Assembly: GCA_034336665.1 (NCBI GenBank)
Contig: CM067569.1
Location: 24,401,320-24,465,319, forward strand
Length of the DNA: 64,000 nt
Direction: 5' to 3'
From: Luscinia megarhynchos
Taxonomy: Eukaryota > Chordata > Aves > Passeriformes > Turdidae
Shown: piece by piece, positions 1 through 12,420 of the stretch
Layout of the letters: each line of letters starts with the position of its first letter
Position numbering within the stretch: the first letter of the stretch is position 1
Notes under the pieces: model-generated
Told to the model about the DNA's origin: nothing
Databases searched by the model: none
Seen by the model: only the letters and a program-made list of their open reading frames with translations
Position numbers and translations under genes: made by a program

Positions 1-1353
1 TAGAATGCAGAGTTTGCAACAGTGTCTGGAAGCAAGTACCTTTTTATTTTAAAGCACAGCAACACGGAAGACAAACTACAGCTGAGGATTTTTCACCCTG
101 CACAAATTTTGGAAAAACAAGCTTATTAAATGATCAGAAGTGCAACTGTTTATGACAACCACACTGTTACATTCAGCTGTCTTCTGTCTTCACAGTGCTC
201 AGCTGGTATCTGTAGAGAGAAGAGCTGATGTAATTATTTTTGCTTATGAGATCAGGGTCAATCTTTTTGGATAAATCTCATTAAAAACATGAACCTTGAT
301 ACTCTACCGTGGGGAATTGTCACTTTAATTCACAAAATCATAGAAGGAACATCCAGTCTGTAATTCTTGAGCAATTTGGCAGTTGTTGCAAGATCCATCT
401 GAGTAATGCTTGCTATAGATTTGCTGCATATGTGCTGATTTCCATTTTAAATTCACTGCAATGCTTTACTGGAATACCCCCTTCCATTGCAGGGGAGTAA
501 CTTAAATTTTAACCTGTTAACTGCCCCTCACAGAAAACTGTAAACTTCAATTGATAACGAAGTTGATGAGGACATTATCAGTCATGGTGACCAGATCCAT
601 ACAGCCAACTGCAAGAACCAAAAACCAGCATAAACTCTGCTGCTGTCTACTTCAAGCCAACTTCCATCATGTGCACTGTATTGTGCCCAGGTGCAGCTGC
701 CTTAAATGAACAAACAGCCCAGCACTGACAAAACTGACTTCATAAATATGTCTGTGAATGCTTATATCTGGCCACAAGTGGTTTATTTTCCACCAAGAGT
801 GTGTCACCTTGTTAAATGCACTATTGATATTTAGGCTGAGGATGAAGAGCTTAGAGCATTATAGGAAAGTGAGTAGAATAGATGGTGTCATCCAACTAAT
901 TTCTGTTGTAGTTTAATTTATTTTAAAAGCGTTTATCCAGGAGCATGTTTTGATGTGAGGGGTTTATATGTCAAAGCTGGATTTAGAATATCAAAGTGGC
1001 AATACCTCCAATTTTTTAAAAATTGTGTTGCCCTCCCTTGTTTTGTCACACATGAAGCTAAAGAATCACAAGATCTTAAATGTGAAAGGAACCTTGAGAT
1101 AACTTTGTCTGTCCCACCTTTCTAAGATGAGTTGCTTCATTTTCTCCCAGCCCTCTCTTTAGTGGTTGTTGAAATCTGATTTTCCAAACTGGACCAAGAA
1201 CTGGGGTCCTGAGGCCTCCAGTTCTGAGGCCTTAGCTACCCTGAGCTGAATGGAGGAATTAGTTCACATCTTGAGTGAGAAAATATGGCATATTTAACAA
1301 TAACATATGTAACCCTTTTTGTTCAGCTTAGGTTATACTGACCAGATACTCAC
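1..1353 (-). other. Downstream flank / possible 3' region of PLAC9
   Basis: No coding exon is visible here that I can defend. If PLAC9 is spliced after its third coding exon, its last exon and 3' UTR should lie in this stretch. A minus-strand AATAAA (plus-strand TTTATT at about 43-48) is a possible polyadenylation signal. Positions 1060-1215 resemble a very old CR1 3' end in minus orientation. The remainder is AT-rich unique-looking DNA. Confidence 0.3.
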
Positions 1354-1474
1354 CATCAAAAATGTCTATAAGGGGAGTTCCTGGAACAGTGGGGATATTC
1401 GATGTTGTCTCACTGATGATGTTGAGCAGCGATTTGACTTCTGATTCTAGGTGCTCCACTGTTTTTATTACCTT
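1354..1474 (-). CDS. PLAC9: PLAC9, coding exon 3 (C-terminal helix)
   Basis: The minus strand reads AAG GTA ATA AAA ACA GTG GAG after an acceptor TTTCCATTAG. It encodes KVIKTVEHLESEVKSLL and continues NIISETTSNIPTVPGTP, then LIDIFDG. This matches the human PLAC9 C-terminal region (VEKTVDHLGTEVKGLLGLLEEL, then an NLPPGP-type tail) with heptad-like spacing, so it is an amphipathic coiled-coil helix followed by a proline-containing tail. The exon begins in phase 0, matching the end of exon 2. A good donor (GATG|GTGAGT) follows at 1353. If it is not used, the frame runs to a TAA at 1328-1330 after the residues EYLVSIT. Human PLAC9 also ends a few residues after this point, so either structure gives a protein of normal length. 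Confidence 0.85.
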
Positions 1475-2379
1475 CTAATGGAAACAAGGAAGACAAATGG
1501 AGAGAGGAGGTAGTCAAAGGGTCAAGTGGAAGGAATTGCACCAGATGTGTTTGTGGAAATGCAAACCTCATGTTCTGTAATGCCAACAGCTAATTTAGTC
1601 TGTATTGCGCATTGCAGGTTTAAACGTTCTTTGTGTTGTGCTGGCCTCTAGTGGCACCAAGTGTTAGCACTTGGTTTAGCAAGAGTTACATTACAGCACC
1701 CCTGTATAAGGAAGAATTTGATTTAGTGGAGCTTTGCATTAGTTTGTTTTTAATTTTCTCATTTATGAGAGGAATGCAATTTATGCAATAAATGAATCTG
1801 CATGGACAATGAGAGGAGCTGATGGGATGGAAAGAAGAGGGCTGGGACTAGAGCAGAAGAGTGGTATGTTGCCCTTTGAGAACCAGAGCATGGAGTTTGG
1901 GAACTACCCAGTTGAGAATAGTTAGCAGGTATCTTGTGAAGTGCTAAAGACAGCAGTGGAAAAAAAATACCAAACTTTGCAGCTTTCCTAGAATGCCAGT
2001 CATAGAGCTCATTAAGCTCTAAAGTTTCAGCAGAGAAGCTCCTCTATCAGTCTTGGAGTCACCTGCAGAACTCACATCTACCAATAAGCCAATGTGAAAC
2101 TTTACTAATACAGATTCTGAGGTTTTTAGATTAAAGTCACATTTAAAACATTCTAGAAAAGGCTGATATATAATAAATTGTTTTAATTCATCAAGATTAT
2201 ATATTTCTGGTGATAATGGCTTTATGGATAGTTACAAACTATGACATCTGAAAAAAGTAGTCCAACCTTGACTAGAATAAAGTCAAGAAGGGGCCCTGTC
2301 TAGAAACATCCTTTTTCTTTGATAAAAAGGATAGAGCAGAGGTTTGGTAAGGTTCAGGAGCCAGCACAATCCCTCTTAC
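1475..2379 (-). other. PLAC9 intron 2
   Basis: This intron of about 0.9 kb between coding exons 2 and 3 has donor GTAAGAGG and acceptor TTTCCATTAG on the minus strand. I see no repeat or other gene in it. Confidence 0.7.
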
Positions 2380-2477
2380 CTCTTCAATGATATCTAAGCG
2401 TTCATGGAGCATATGTTCATTACACCAGCTCCCTCCTTCCAAACTTCCAGCTGCCACACCCACAGGATCTGCAGCAG
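2380..2477 (-). CDS. PLAC9: PLAC9, coding exon 2 (mature N-terminus and start of coiled coil)
   Basis: The minus strand reads from an acceptor TGTATTTCCAG to a donor GAAGAG|GTAAGAGG. It encodes AADPVGVAAGSLEGGS followed by WCNEHMLHERLDIIEE. The second part aligns with human PLAC9 CDRHMAVQRRLDVMEE, including the single cysteine, the RLD core and the terminal EE pair. The exon enters in phase 1 (G from exon 1 plus CT gives Ala) and exits in phase 0, which joins exon 3 in frame. PLAC9 is a small secreted protein of about 97 residues in human with no enzymatic domain; its function is poorly defined. Open frame past the donor is intronic. Confidence 0.88.
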
Positions 2478-4830
2478 CTGGAAATACAGACACAGTTAAT
2501 TAGCAGAGGGTTAATCACAGTCCTTGCCTTTCTTATTTCTGAAGTGGTATTTTGCATGCTACACATCATTGTTTATGAACCAAATGTAGGAATTGAACTC
2601 CTTTTCCAATAACTAAGCTGTGCCCCAGTGCTGTGAACGTCTTGCCTGCACACTTCATGTTGAATAACACATTTTGTCTTGCCTTGGGTGTTTGTTTTGT
2701 TTTGTTTATGTGTGTGCTTGTTTTACATAATTTTTTTTTCCTACCTGTGTAGGGTAAGTTTATAGGCTGTAACTCTGTCTAAGTGTAAAACCTAACTGTT
2801 GGGAAGATCTGCCTTACACAACAGTTCCTTGTAGACTTTCTTCAGAAGCAGCTGGTGTGGTAAAGCTTTGAAGAGTAGCTAAACTTGTCCATTTTCCAAA
2901 TGGATGCTGATGATGGGTGATGATTCCTCTGTGCCAGAGAGTTGTCCCTGACAGTCTGACTTTGCAATGGGAAAGGAAACAATAGAAGTGTGTACATTTG
3001 TTCACTCTGATGTGGTGCTACATACAAAGTCACATATCTCTGTCTGTTATCTGTGTTTACCTCTCAGTACTCACAAGCTCTTGCTCTTTGAACTTTTCAT
3101 TCTGCTGGCTGTGCACCATGAAAGGTCAGTAGCTGCTGGAGTCCATGCTTTAGTGGAGCCTATTTCCTTTTCATAATTTCTGTGCAGCATTCAGTAACAT
3201 TTAGATTATCACATGTGCACAGAGGACTGTAGTGGAATATTTTAAACTGTGCTAAAGTTATAACGTATCTTCCTGCATGTAAAGTTAGGTTTTGCTCTTG
3301 TTTGATGCTTGAAGCAGCTATGATAATGGGGAAGCAGCAGTAACTGATTCTGTCATTGATTGTAACAAAGACAAAACTGAGCTTGTGTTATAATGAACAG
3401 TAAGACAGACAAGAGAAGTAACTAGTTCTGTCTTCAGTACTGCTGTGCCAGAACAGTGGTTTGGAACTGCTGCAGTGCTTCATCTCAAGCCTGTGCCAAG
3501 GTTCTGGAGTGTAGGTGTCAGGTGATGGCAAACACGTGTCAGTAAGGATCATTGCAGGGTGAGGGGAGAGATGTTCTCTGAGCTGGAATGGCATCCTCGG
3601 AATTGGAGGGTGGAGAATGGAGAGGAGGAGGGATTACAATGTGACCTGATTACTGGGCGTTACATAGAAATTGATTTGGCAGATTTTGGTTGGGGTTTTT
3701 TTAGTGCAGTCACCAGAAGGTGGTGCTGTTAGGACAGAATCCCAAAGACTTCCTCTGCCTGTTTACAGAAGAATACTGAAATACAGCAGGTATTTCAACA
3801 CCAGCTGCTTTGCAGTTGTCCTTTTTTTTCCTCTTTGCTGCTAGTGGTGGTGGTTTATGAGTATTGTTACTGTCTTAGTGGTCAAGTGAACCATGGTATT
3901 TCTCAAAATTTTTGCTTCTTCACATGTGGTTTTTTTTCACCATGACTGGAACAATGTGGAGATACTGAACTTGTGCTGGCTCATAGGCAGGTGTTTGAAG
4001 GTGGGGAGGTTGGATATGATGGGTGACTGACATTTGTTCAAAGCATGTGTATGCATACCATGATGGGTATGTACAGCCAATATAAGGTTGTTGCATCTTA
4101 CTGTGAGCTTAGCAAAGCACTGCACAGCTTTGTGTGCATCTAGAGAACGAGGAAAAGGGATTGCTGTGAGGCACAGGACTCAGTAGCTCTTGGTTCCTTG
4201 GGGTGGTGGGTTCCTCTCCTGACGTGGAGGGACACAGCTTTCCACCACTCAAAGTGCATGGCTGTAATGGGCATACTGAAGGAGGGCAATGTGTCTCATC
4301 CTAGTTCGACAGGGCTGTAAGACATCACTCAGAACCACAGAATTAGTGCAGTGCCTAAAGTTGTCAAACAGGCCAAGCCTAAGTGTCTCCGGAAGCACCT
4401 GACAGCTGATGTTAGCAAGGCTAAGGGTTAGTATAAGCAGAAGCTTGTCTGGTTGTAGATCTCACAGTATGGAGCTGTGAGAGGGCTGAGCTAGGAGAAG
4501 CCCTCTCAGGACCTGTGTGTCCATATCTTGTTAGTGACTTTCACACCATAACAGAGCTGCTCAGGCTCTTGTGATGGCCCCTTCACCATCATGCCAGAAC
4601 AGGCTATTTCAGCTGCTGCTGGCTGGGCAGCCAGTGCTTTGTCAGTGTAGATTTCTTCTTTTCTCTGAGTCCTGGCTTGAGGCTTTGGCTGCCCAAAACA
4701 CTCATTGTTATTCTTTAGCTCTTTATGCCACAGATGGGCAGATGGGCTGTTCACAGGACACATCCGGTCCCTTGTAAATGTGGCACATATCTGGGTCACT
4801 GTGGTCAGGCAATTCAGCCAGAGCAGTAAT

Positions 4831-4859
4831 TTCCATGTGCTCAAAGAGAGCACATGGAA
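4831..4859. repeat. Perfect inverted repeat (12-bp arms, 5-nt loop)
   Basis: The arms TTCCATGTGCTC and GAGCACATGGAA are exactly complementary and flank AAAGA. The stem could form a hairpin in RNA from either strand or a small cruciform. It lies in PLAC9 intron 1. The arms are too short for a typical pre-miRNA unless flanking pairing extends them, which I do not see. Confidence 0.8.
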
Positions 4860-7500
4860 TGTTGCTTATGTGCACTGCCCTTCTCTATTGCATCTGGTGA
4901 AAGAAAGGGACACAATCTGCCTTTGGCACTGACCTTACCCAGCAGCATCTCTACTTCATGTGATAATAAGTCACTGTGTAAGGGAAGCGAAGAGTGGAAG
5001 GCTGCAAACCATGTAAGCAAAAGACTAATGACCTTTTAGGATACTTCCAGGTACCTGCTTTCTGAAGTTACTGAAGAAACATTTTTTGCATGTAAATTGA
5101 AATTTTTATTTATCTGTGTTTTGAAGCACATGCATAAATACAGACAACTTTGATAGGAAGTTTTGAAGCTAACCACCTTTAAAAGTGAAGTGTTCTTTGT
5201 ATGTCATATAAATTACATATTTAAAATGTGTGGGTGTTTGCAACTTCTGACAGCTTAGGCAAGTGTGTAGGAGACATATTTCAATGTCATAATTCTCTAA
5301 TTTGAAACTTAACAGATTGTTTCACGAAGATACTTGTAACATTTCACTGTGGCAGAGAGAACATTACCTTTCAGTTACTGTCCCTCTGCAAATTTCCACC
5401 TGATGTTTCTTGCGAGATGTTTAGTTAAATTCTTGAAATCCATTCTTTCTGATCTATAGGGTGGTTATTTTCCATCAAGAACCAGAACTCTCACGTTCAA
5501 GATGACAAAACAACTGATGCCTTTTTTCCTCTGATTAAGTCCTCTGTGCTACATTGCTGATGCCCATAAATCTGAGTAGTTCTAACCACCCTGGGCTGTG
5601 ATGCAGTCAGACACCAGCAGGGAAATGGAGCATCTCTGAACTGGTTGTTAATCAGGATCTGTTTAGTAGAAGAACATGCTTAAAGTTTGAAAGAAGTAGC
5701 ACGATACAGAGTAAGATCGATGTATCATGGTCAGCCTGACTATACAAAACTTGATCTTATAGCAAGGGAGAGAAAGAGCAATGAGTAAAAATCATAATAG
5801 CCTTACCAAAAAGGTTAGGAGCAGAGGCCTTAGATTAAGAATATCCCTCAGTTAAGCTCTTCTGCCTCCTGTACATTTGATACAACCCACATGATGCTGC
5901 TTCTCTGTACTCCCTGTCAAAGTTCACTTCTAGGACTGTCAGAGTTCTTTCTATGCAGGTGCTGTTAAATGGTTCATTTTAATCATCCAAGTAGTTGCTA
6001 ATGGTAGGCATCAGAATAAACCTGAGCCTCTCTGCTGTCATTTTCTGTGGTTACTAGGACTGCCAGAACTGAAGTATGTGACCATACAGATCCAGTAGGT
6101 CAGATCCCTCCTAATGACACATTGCTGGTCCAAATGAAGTTCCAGCCTTGATCTAGAAATTGCTGGGTTGGGTTCTTTGGTCTGCATTACAGAGAAGGTC
6201 AGGTGAGTGATCACGATGTTCCCCATTGGTCTTAAAAATTGTGAAATTCTTTTGCCTCATTCTATGATCCGTGTGGTTTAGAAAGTTGATTGCAAGTTCT
6301 TGTTTGTGCTCAGTAGGGCAGTAGGGGTACAACAAAGCACTCCACAAGCCAAGTGAAAGACATGGGAGATTGAAACAGGGACCAGATGGCAAATGAGGAA
6401 GTCTGAAAACATGTGATAGAGCAAGGGGAATAAAGGAGAACATGTCTAAATCTTCAAGAAAACATGCTGTGCTGTGTGTTTCTGTTTGCACTGCCGTAGG
6501 TTTATGATAGTAGTATCTATCATTTTATGATACTAGTAGTATCATTTTATTCCTGGAGCATATAGCATAGAGTGGCCTGATAGCCTTTGATGAGAAAAGG
6601 AATGGCAGTAGTAATGATTTATGTTCCAACAGGAAAAAGTTCCTGAACTGGAGGATCAAGTTCAAATGATGAATCCACTAACCAGTTTGGGAGGAATGCA
6701 ACAGACTTCTGAATGGATTTACTCATCCTTGCTTAAGTTATTTTTTCTCTAAATGTAAGTGCTGGATTCTACTTGGAAATTTGCATGTAACTTTGAAATG
6801 CTAGCTCAAGAAATCACATGGTTTTCAAAAGTGATTGATGAAGATAACTTGCAGCTGAATTCAGTAAAGATTCAATTGCTTTGAACCTGAACTGATACTA
6901 ATAACTATCAGTACTAGTGTTTTCAGACCATAGACTATATTAAGCTAAAACTTTAAGTCATATTTAATTTTGGGTGCTGTTCTTCAAGGCATCAAAGTTA
7001 GTTTCCAGTAAGGTCAGCTCTTAATAAATTACATTGGCATCCTTGGATATGGAAGTACTGAATTAATTTCTCTGCCACTACCACTTTCATTATCACTAGT
7101 ATGTCCAAATTAATTTTAAGCTGTGATATATCAAGTCATATCAAATTTTATTGTTAGGACATCAAAAATAATTGATTTGGATAGCAAGTGTTGTATTGAA
7201 AATGCTTTTTAGGGCACAGATTCCCTTCAAGTTCTTAGCACTGGATATAGGGCATCTTTCTGGCTGTAATCTATAAAACACTAATGCTTAGTTGTGATTT
7301 AGACACCTCTGAACCTCTTTTTAGAGTTTAGCCTCTATTTTCTTAAAGATAAGGGAACTCCTACCTTTAGTGATTGCAATAAAGACTGCAGGAATTGTAA
7401 TGAATATATCAAATTCCTTAGCAATTTACACACTGCCATATGCTTCCCTCTGGAGGCAATTGCATGGGTTTGCTTATATTTACATGCTAATATCTACATA

Positions 7501-7560
7501 TACATGTAGATATATACAAATACATGTAGATATATACATACACATGTAAATATTTAAATG
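7501..7560. repeat. AT-rich 20-bp tandem repeat, about 3 copies
   Basis: Two near-identical units of tacatgtagatatatacaaa/ta at 7501-7540 are followed by a diverged third unit. A further partial unit may lie just upstream, at about 7493-7500. Confidence 0.75.
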
Positions 7561-9440
7561 TACACACACCTCTACTAGGCTCTAGCACTTATGGCAGAAC
7601 AACAAGGCAAATTTCATACAGGGTAAACATGATCTATCCAAAGTAGAGATGGAAACAAGGCATTGTATATTAAATAGTAAACTGACCATGTGGGAAGGTC
7701 TGGAATTTAGGAGTTGTGGTTTTTGGTTTGGTTTTGTTTGTCTGTTTGTTTTAATTTCAAGAATGAAAGTTTTTTATGTCTGATTAGGGATTAATCTGTA
7801 ATTTATATATTTACTGAATACTTCAACTGCTGCCTAAATGTCAAGTTGTGGAAAGGTTTCAAACATCATACAAAATCCAAGGGATTTCTCTGGAATCCAA
7901 GATTTATGATCCTCTGATAAGGGAAACATCCTGAAGTAAGTTTCTTCCATGAAATTAGTTATCTTTAATATTAATTTTAGAAGCTAAATAACCATATCAG
8001 AAAGTAAAGTTCAGACCTGGTTTATACTCTCTTTATCAAGGTCTAGAATATACTGCCATTAATATTATTATCCTACATCAGTTAAGATTATATTTGTTTT
8101 AATTCTTTTTTACCTGAAAGAGAAGGAGCAAAGGGGGAATCTCATGGGTTGGGGAATGTATTAATGAAGGTGGGTCAGGTACCAGCCTATGAGTTCTCAC
8201 ATCTCTTCCACCTGTGTGTGGGACTTTGTGTCACCTTGTGTTCTGGTGCATATCACTTGTGCTTGTGAAACGTGCTAAACCAGAAATGGGACCTCATAGC
8301 AACTGTTCCTGACTAGATAGGATATATTTCTGTGAAAAACTACCTCATTTACAGGCAGCTTTTGCTATCATCACCCATGTAATGCTCATTTCATGAGTGA
8401 TCCATCTCTCACTTACCCAGCAGTGGAGACTGAGATGGAATGCACAAGACCAGGGATAGCTTGTGCTTCCAGTGGGTGGTTTTTTTAAGGCACAGAAAAG
8501 TCTGGGTCCCTGCCATGGCTATGTACCAGAAGCAAAATTGCTACTTGAAAAACTACTTTCCTTTTTTTGCTATTTGACCATATCTGTGATTGTAAGAAGC
8601 ACTTAGGTTTTGTATATTTTCATTCAAAGGAAGAAGGATAGCAATTAAATGTTTTTGTCAGGGAACTCTTGACTTGGAGCATGTTTTCAGCATGCTGGTC
8701 TTCTGAGCAAGCAGCCAGAGAATATCCTCTCCACCTGCTGCTGCAATGGAAAATGACTACAGGGAATTGGGACTGATAAGAGACAAGAACTACATAATTA
8801 GCAGGTAGTTTACTCTAATTCATGCTGTATCTTACAGTGATGCTTTGGGCTGCAGAAAAGTTTGCCTTTATTATGTATTTATTTTTGTGGGAATATATCT
8901 TTGTTATGGAAATTAAGGTTAAATGTTAGGAGGATTATAGCTAGAAGCTGTATAGGACATACTTGTGTGTAGAGAAGGGGAAGAGCTGTTTAGGAAGAAG
9001 AGGAGCTGTGTCTTAGTACTCATAAAGAATCCAAGTTGTGCAGAATTAGTGAGCTTAAGGCTGCCTTGAAAGTGGAGGATGTGAGATACATAAATAATGG
9101 ACCCCACCAACAATTTGAAGATAACCACTGGTATCAGGGGATAAAGAGTTTCTCAATTTTCTGAGGACATGGGTTTTGGTCTGTGTTTAGTAATACAAAC
9201 TGTGGTCATGGGGAGTGGGTGAGGTGAGTCTGTGACTTATTAGTAGCTCTGTGATTGTGTAGTTTTCGTATGTCTAAGTCATGGTAGTAGCAAGAAGTAA
9301 GTACAATGAAAGAATATAATCTTAGAGTTTTTCTAGTATCTAAGCAAATCTAAGAACTCGCTTGAAGATATATTTTCTCTTGGCAAACAGTTCATGCATT
9401 CTGCAACAGCTCAGGAAGTAGAACAGTGAGAGAAGGGAGG

Positions 9441-9480
9441 GATACACACACACACAAACACATACATACATACATACATA
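9441..9480. repeat. CA / CATA microsatellite
   Basis: A (CA)n tract runs into (CATA)n: about eight CA dinucleotides, an interruption, then five CATA units. Confidence 0.85.
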
Positions 9481-12155
9481 GTAGATTCTGAAATTCAGGC
9501 CCAGGATTTACATCTGCTTCAACCAGAGCAGATCAGCTGCATTTATAAATAGAGCCACATCCTGCAGATGAACAACAGAATCCTATATTTCTAAACTCTT
9601 GATTTTTGTGCAGTTTGATACTTACTTTTGCTTTTTTAACCCCCCTTTTTTTCTGTTTTTTTTTTTAACCCTCTAACTTTTGGGGGTTACAAAGCCCACA
9701 GAACTTAAATTCCTTTTAACTAAACAAAAGAAAACATAGGGCTTTACAGATATATGTCTTTATAAAAGGCTCACTTCTGTACTGGACCCTGATCTCCAGA
9801 TGCTTCACAATCTTAAAAAACACAGTTATTTTGGGGTACACTTTGTCATCACAAACTTTATTTCTTCTTCCTTGTTAGAGCTCAGAGGTGGGTTCTGCAA
9901 AGACTGAAATCCTTGCATTGGAGACAATGACAATAATGCTGGTAGGTGTCTATAAGAACAGAAAATACCTATATCAGGGAGTATAGATTAAACCATTATT
10001 AATTTGTTAGTTGAGAAATATGAGTCCAAGTGTGATCTGAAACAGGACATCTATCATGAATTTTTACTGTGCTTTAATTCTACAATGCAGTGGTTTAATC
10101 TCCTAGAGAAAAAATGCCCCTCAGTGATAATGCAAATGGTCAATTTGAGGCGGAATCTGGCTGTTCTGAAAGGATTTTTTTTTCCAGTTTCTAGATTATA
10201 GTCTAGCTTCTAGATCTTCCCATCTTTGATATTGCATGTGAATATCAGAGGATTCAAAGGATCCTGAGAATTCAAAAAACATTAGGTGAATGAAGGAAAA
10301 ACATGAATACACTTTAACCTGTAGTTAACACTGAATGACGCCTCTGCAGTTTGGAAGCAGGTCAGGGCATAGTGTGGAGCAGCAGTGGAAGCTGTCCCTG
10401 GTGATTGGGGTGCCCCATGAGCCAATGTCCCGTGTCACAGCCTGCCTGCCAGGTACTTGTTTACCCACGAGCTCCGGGTCACCTCTCTGCCACGCCTAAG
10501 CACGCAGCAAAATCTTTGCTGCTGGGCTGCCACACCCCTCGGAACCATCGCCGGGTTGCTTTTGTAAGAACAGCAGCACTTTTAAACGGGGCAGGTATTG
10601 TGCTCCGGGCTACATGGTGAGCTGAGTTTGGGCAGCACCTCACAAATTAACCCAGCACCGGCAGCAAAGCTCTACCAGCTGTGCCAGCCTCTCCTCCTGA
10701 ATGATTTGGAGGCTGAGCTCTTTCAATATGAGATTATTTATATTAATGGTTGAATTAAAACGTAAATTCTAGTTTGGCTGAATAATTTTTTAAGAGGACC
10801 TGTAAGAGTTAGGATAGGGGGATCTGCAAGGGAATCGAAAGTTTTGTTCCCCGACTCAAGGGTAGCAGAGGGAAAGAGGGGGTGGCTTTTTTAAGGCTTC
10901 AGTCAGGCAGGGTGCTCCCCTGGCCATGAGAGACACGAAATTTCTCATTTTGCATGATGCACACTATGGTTTGCTGACTGAGTAGCTGCCACCTGGCATG
11001 ATACTGGGTGCTAGTCTCCACTGCAGTTATTATTGAAGTGCTGTTCTAGTTAACTGGATTTTATCTCAGTTTGTGAATGATTTTAGATTAAAACCATACT
11101 TTTAAGGGATCAGACAAAGCCTTTTAAAATTTTCTTTAATTTTACATTTATTTTGATGAAGCTCACAAAACTCACAAGAAGATAGTGAGTTCTTGTGGAG
11201 TGAAAACAAGTTAGAGTGCTCTTGCTGTTGTATTGATATTTCAGTTCATCACTGAGATAAACATGACAAAGCCAGTTAAGTAGGAGGGAGTCAGGGCAAG
11301 GAAGAGTGACTAGAACTTGGGAGCAAAAGGGACTAACAGTTTTTCAGGAAATGTTTTGAATGTGATAAACCTTACTACCCTGCCATGAAATATACAACTA
11401 TTGTGTTGTCAATAAAGTAGGACCAGTGGGAAAATAAAGCTGAGCCTCAGCCAGCAGAAGAGATGTAGTACAAACAGGCTGGGAAGGTTTGTGGTTTCAC
11501 AGGGACTGTAAACCCTTGAACTAGCCAAACTGAATAGCTTTCAGTCACACTACAATGTGATTATAGGTTATTCTGTGCTAATCTCTTGCTAATGAAAGCA
11601 GAATTCAGATGCAGGTTTATCAGATGTTCTCTGTTTATACTTTGTTCTACCAAAGCTTTTGGAGAAGTCATTATGTACCTGAAAATCTCAGGAACAAGCA
11701 ATCCAAAGCAGAAGAAATAAAATTGTTATGCTGTTACCAGGAAATTTTAAAAGAAGGCTTTGAATAAAGGAGACTCTTTCTCTAATCACCTTGAACTTCA
11801 ATCTCATTTCCAAGTGGATTTGTGTGTTATAAATATGGCTGCCAGAACAGTAATTATGGAAATTCAGAGCAATGTGTGCAGCACCTCAATGTGGTTCTAA
11901 ACTTCTGAAGGTAGAGTGATACTATCTCCTGTAGAAGTGAAAATCTCTACCAAAGCAATATGCCTACAGGAAAGATTTTAATGTCACAAAATGGAGTTTT
12001 ATCCCTTAAAATCAATATGCCTACAGAATTCTGACGCATACCTGTGTCACCTTCACATAAAACCCGTAGAGAAATTAAGCAATTATTTGTCTCCCTCTCC
12101 CGCCCCATGCAAAGGCTTTGACCATAATGAGATTTGCACGTTCAGAGTCACTTAC

Positions 12156-12213
12156 CTAGAGGATCTTGCTGGTGCAGGAGGAGCAGAAATGCCAGTGCCC
12201 AGAGGAAAAGCAT
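12156..12213 (-). CDS. PLAC9: PLAC9, coding exon 1 (signal peptide)
   Basis: On the minus strand an ATG (plus-strand cat at 12211-12213) opens MLFLWALAFLLLLHQQDPL, then a donor CTAG|GTAAGTG. This is a textbook signal peptide: a short N-terminus, a hydrophobic core of about 11 residues and a small-residue region supplied by exon 2 (A-A-A-D). It is consistent with PLAC9 being secreted. The exon exits in phase 1, matching exon 2. With exons 2 and 3 the protein is about 92 residues plus a short tail, against 97 in human. The start is fixed by the hydrophobic core following directly; GACACC before the ATG is an acceptable Kozak context. Confidence 0.85.
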
Positions 12214-12420
12214 GGTGTCAGCCTGCCCGGGCTGTGGGCTGTGCCGTGGTTGTGAGAGAGCCCCGCAGCCTCCCTCCCTCCCTCCCTCCCGGCTTCCTAT
12301 CGACTCCTCGGCCAGCCCCGAGTGCTGAGCTTTAGCCAGAGTTAGGCGGAAATATGCCCAGCCTGAGCCAAGATTCTTAAGCTGTTCTCTTCTGCTTCCC
12401 TCCTTTTAAAAAACACCCTT
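12214..12420 (-). promoter_or_regulatory. PLAC9 5' UTR and promoter-proximal region
   Basis: This GC-rich, CpG-containing DNA lies immediately upstream of the PLAC9 start codon on the minus strand. It contains the G-run tract at 12269-12290 and, further out, GGCATATTTCCGCC, which has a weak TATA-like core. The transcription start cannot be placed from sequence, so the boundaries are approximate. Confidence 0.4.
12269..12290 (-). promoter_or_regulatory. G-quadruplex-capable (GGGA)n tract upstream of PLAC9
   Basis: The plus strand has five CCC runs each separated by one T, so the PLAC9 coding strand has five GGG runs with one-nucleotide loops. This is the most stable class of predicted parallel quadruplex. 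It lies about 56-77 nt upstream of the ATG, so it may be in the 5' UTR RNA or in the promoter DNA. Confidence 0.6.

Larger units (their letters stand above)
2478..12155 (-). other. PLAC9 intron 1 (9.7 kb)
   Basis: This is non-coding apart from short chance ORFs. It holds a perfect 12-bp inverted repeat at 4831-4859, a 20-bp tandem repeat at 7501-7560, a CA/CATA microsatellite at 9441-9480 and a modestly CpG-richer patch at about 10390-10620 with no identifiable exon. The first intron is likewise the long one in mammalian PLAC9, as far as I recall. No transposon of clear family is visible. Confidence 0.55.

Noticed and set aside
1060..1215. Possible CR1 LINE remnant (AAAGAATCACAAGATCTTAA, then AAAGGAACCTTGAGATAACT)
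   Set aside because: It resembles the antisense CR1 tail only over about 50 bp with many mismatches, which is not enough to annotate as a mobile element.
4506..4853. 115-codon minus-strand open frame in PLAC9 intron 1
   Set aside because: There is no family motif and no splice partners, and it contains the palindromic hairpin. It looks like chance.
10390..10620. CpG-richer open segment in PLAC9 intron 1 that might be an exon
   Set aside because: No flanking splice sites fit PLAC9 phases, the peptide has no known motif, and PLAC9 is complete without it.
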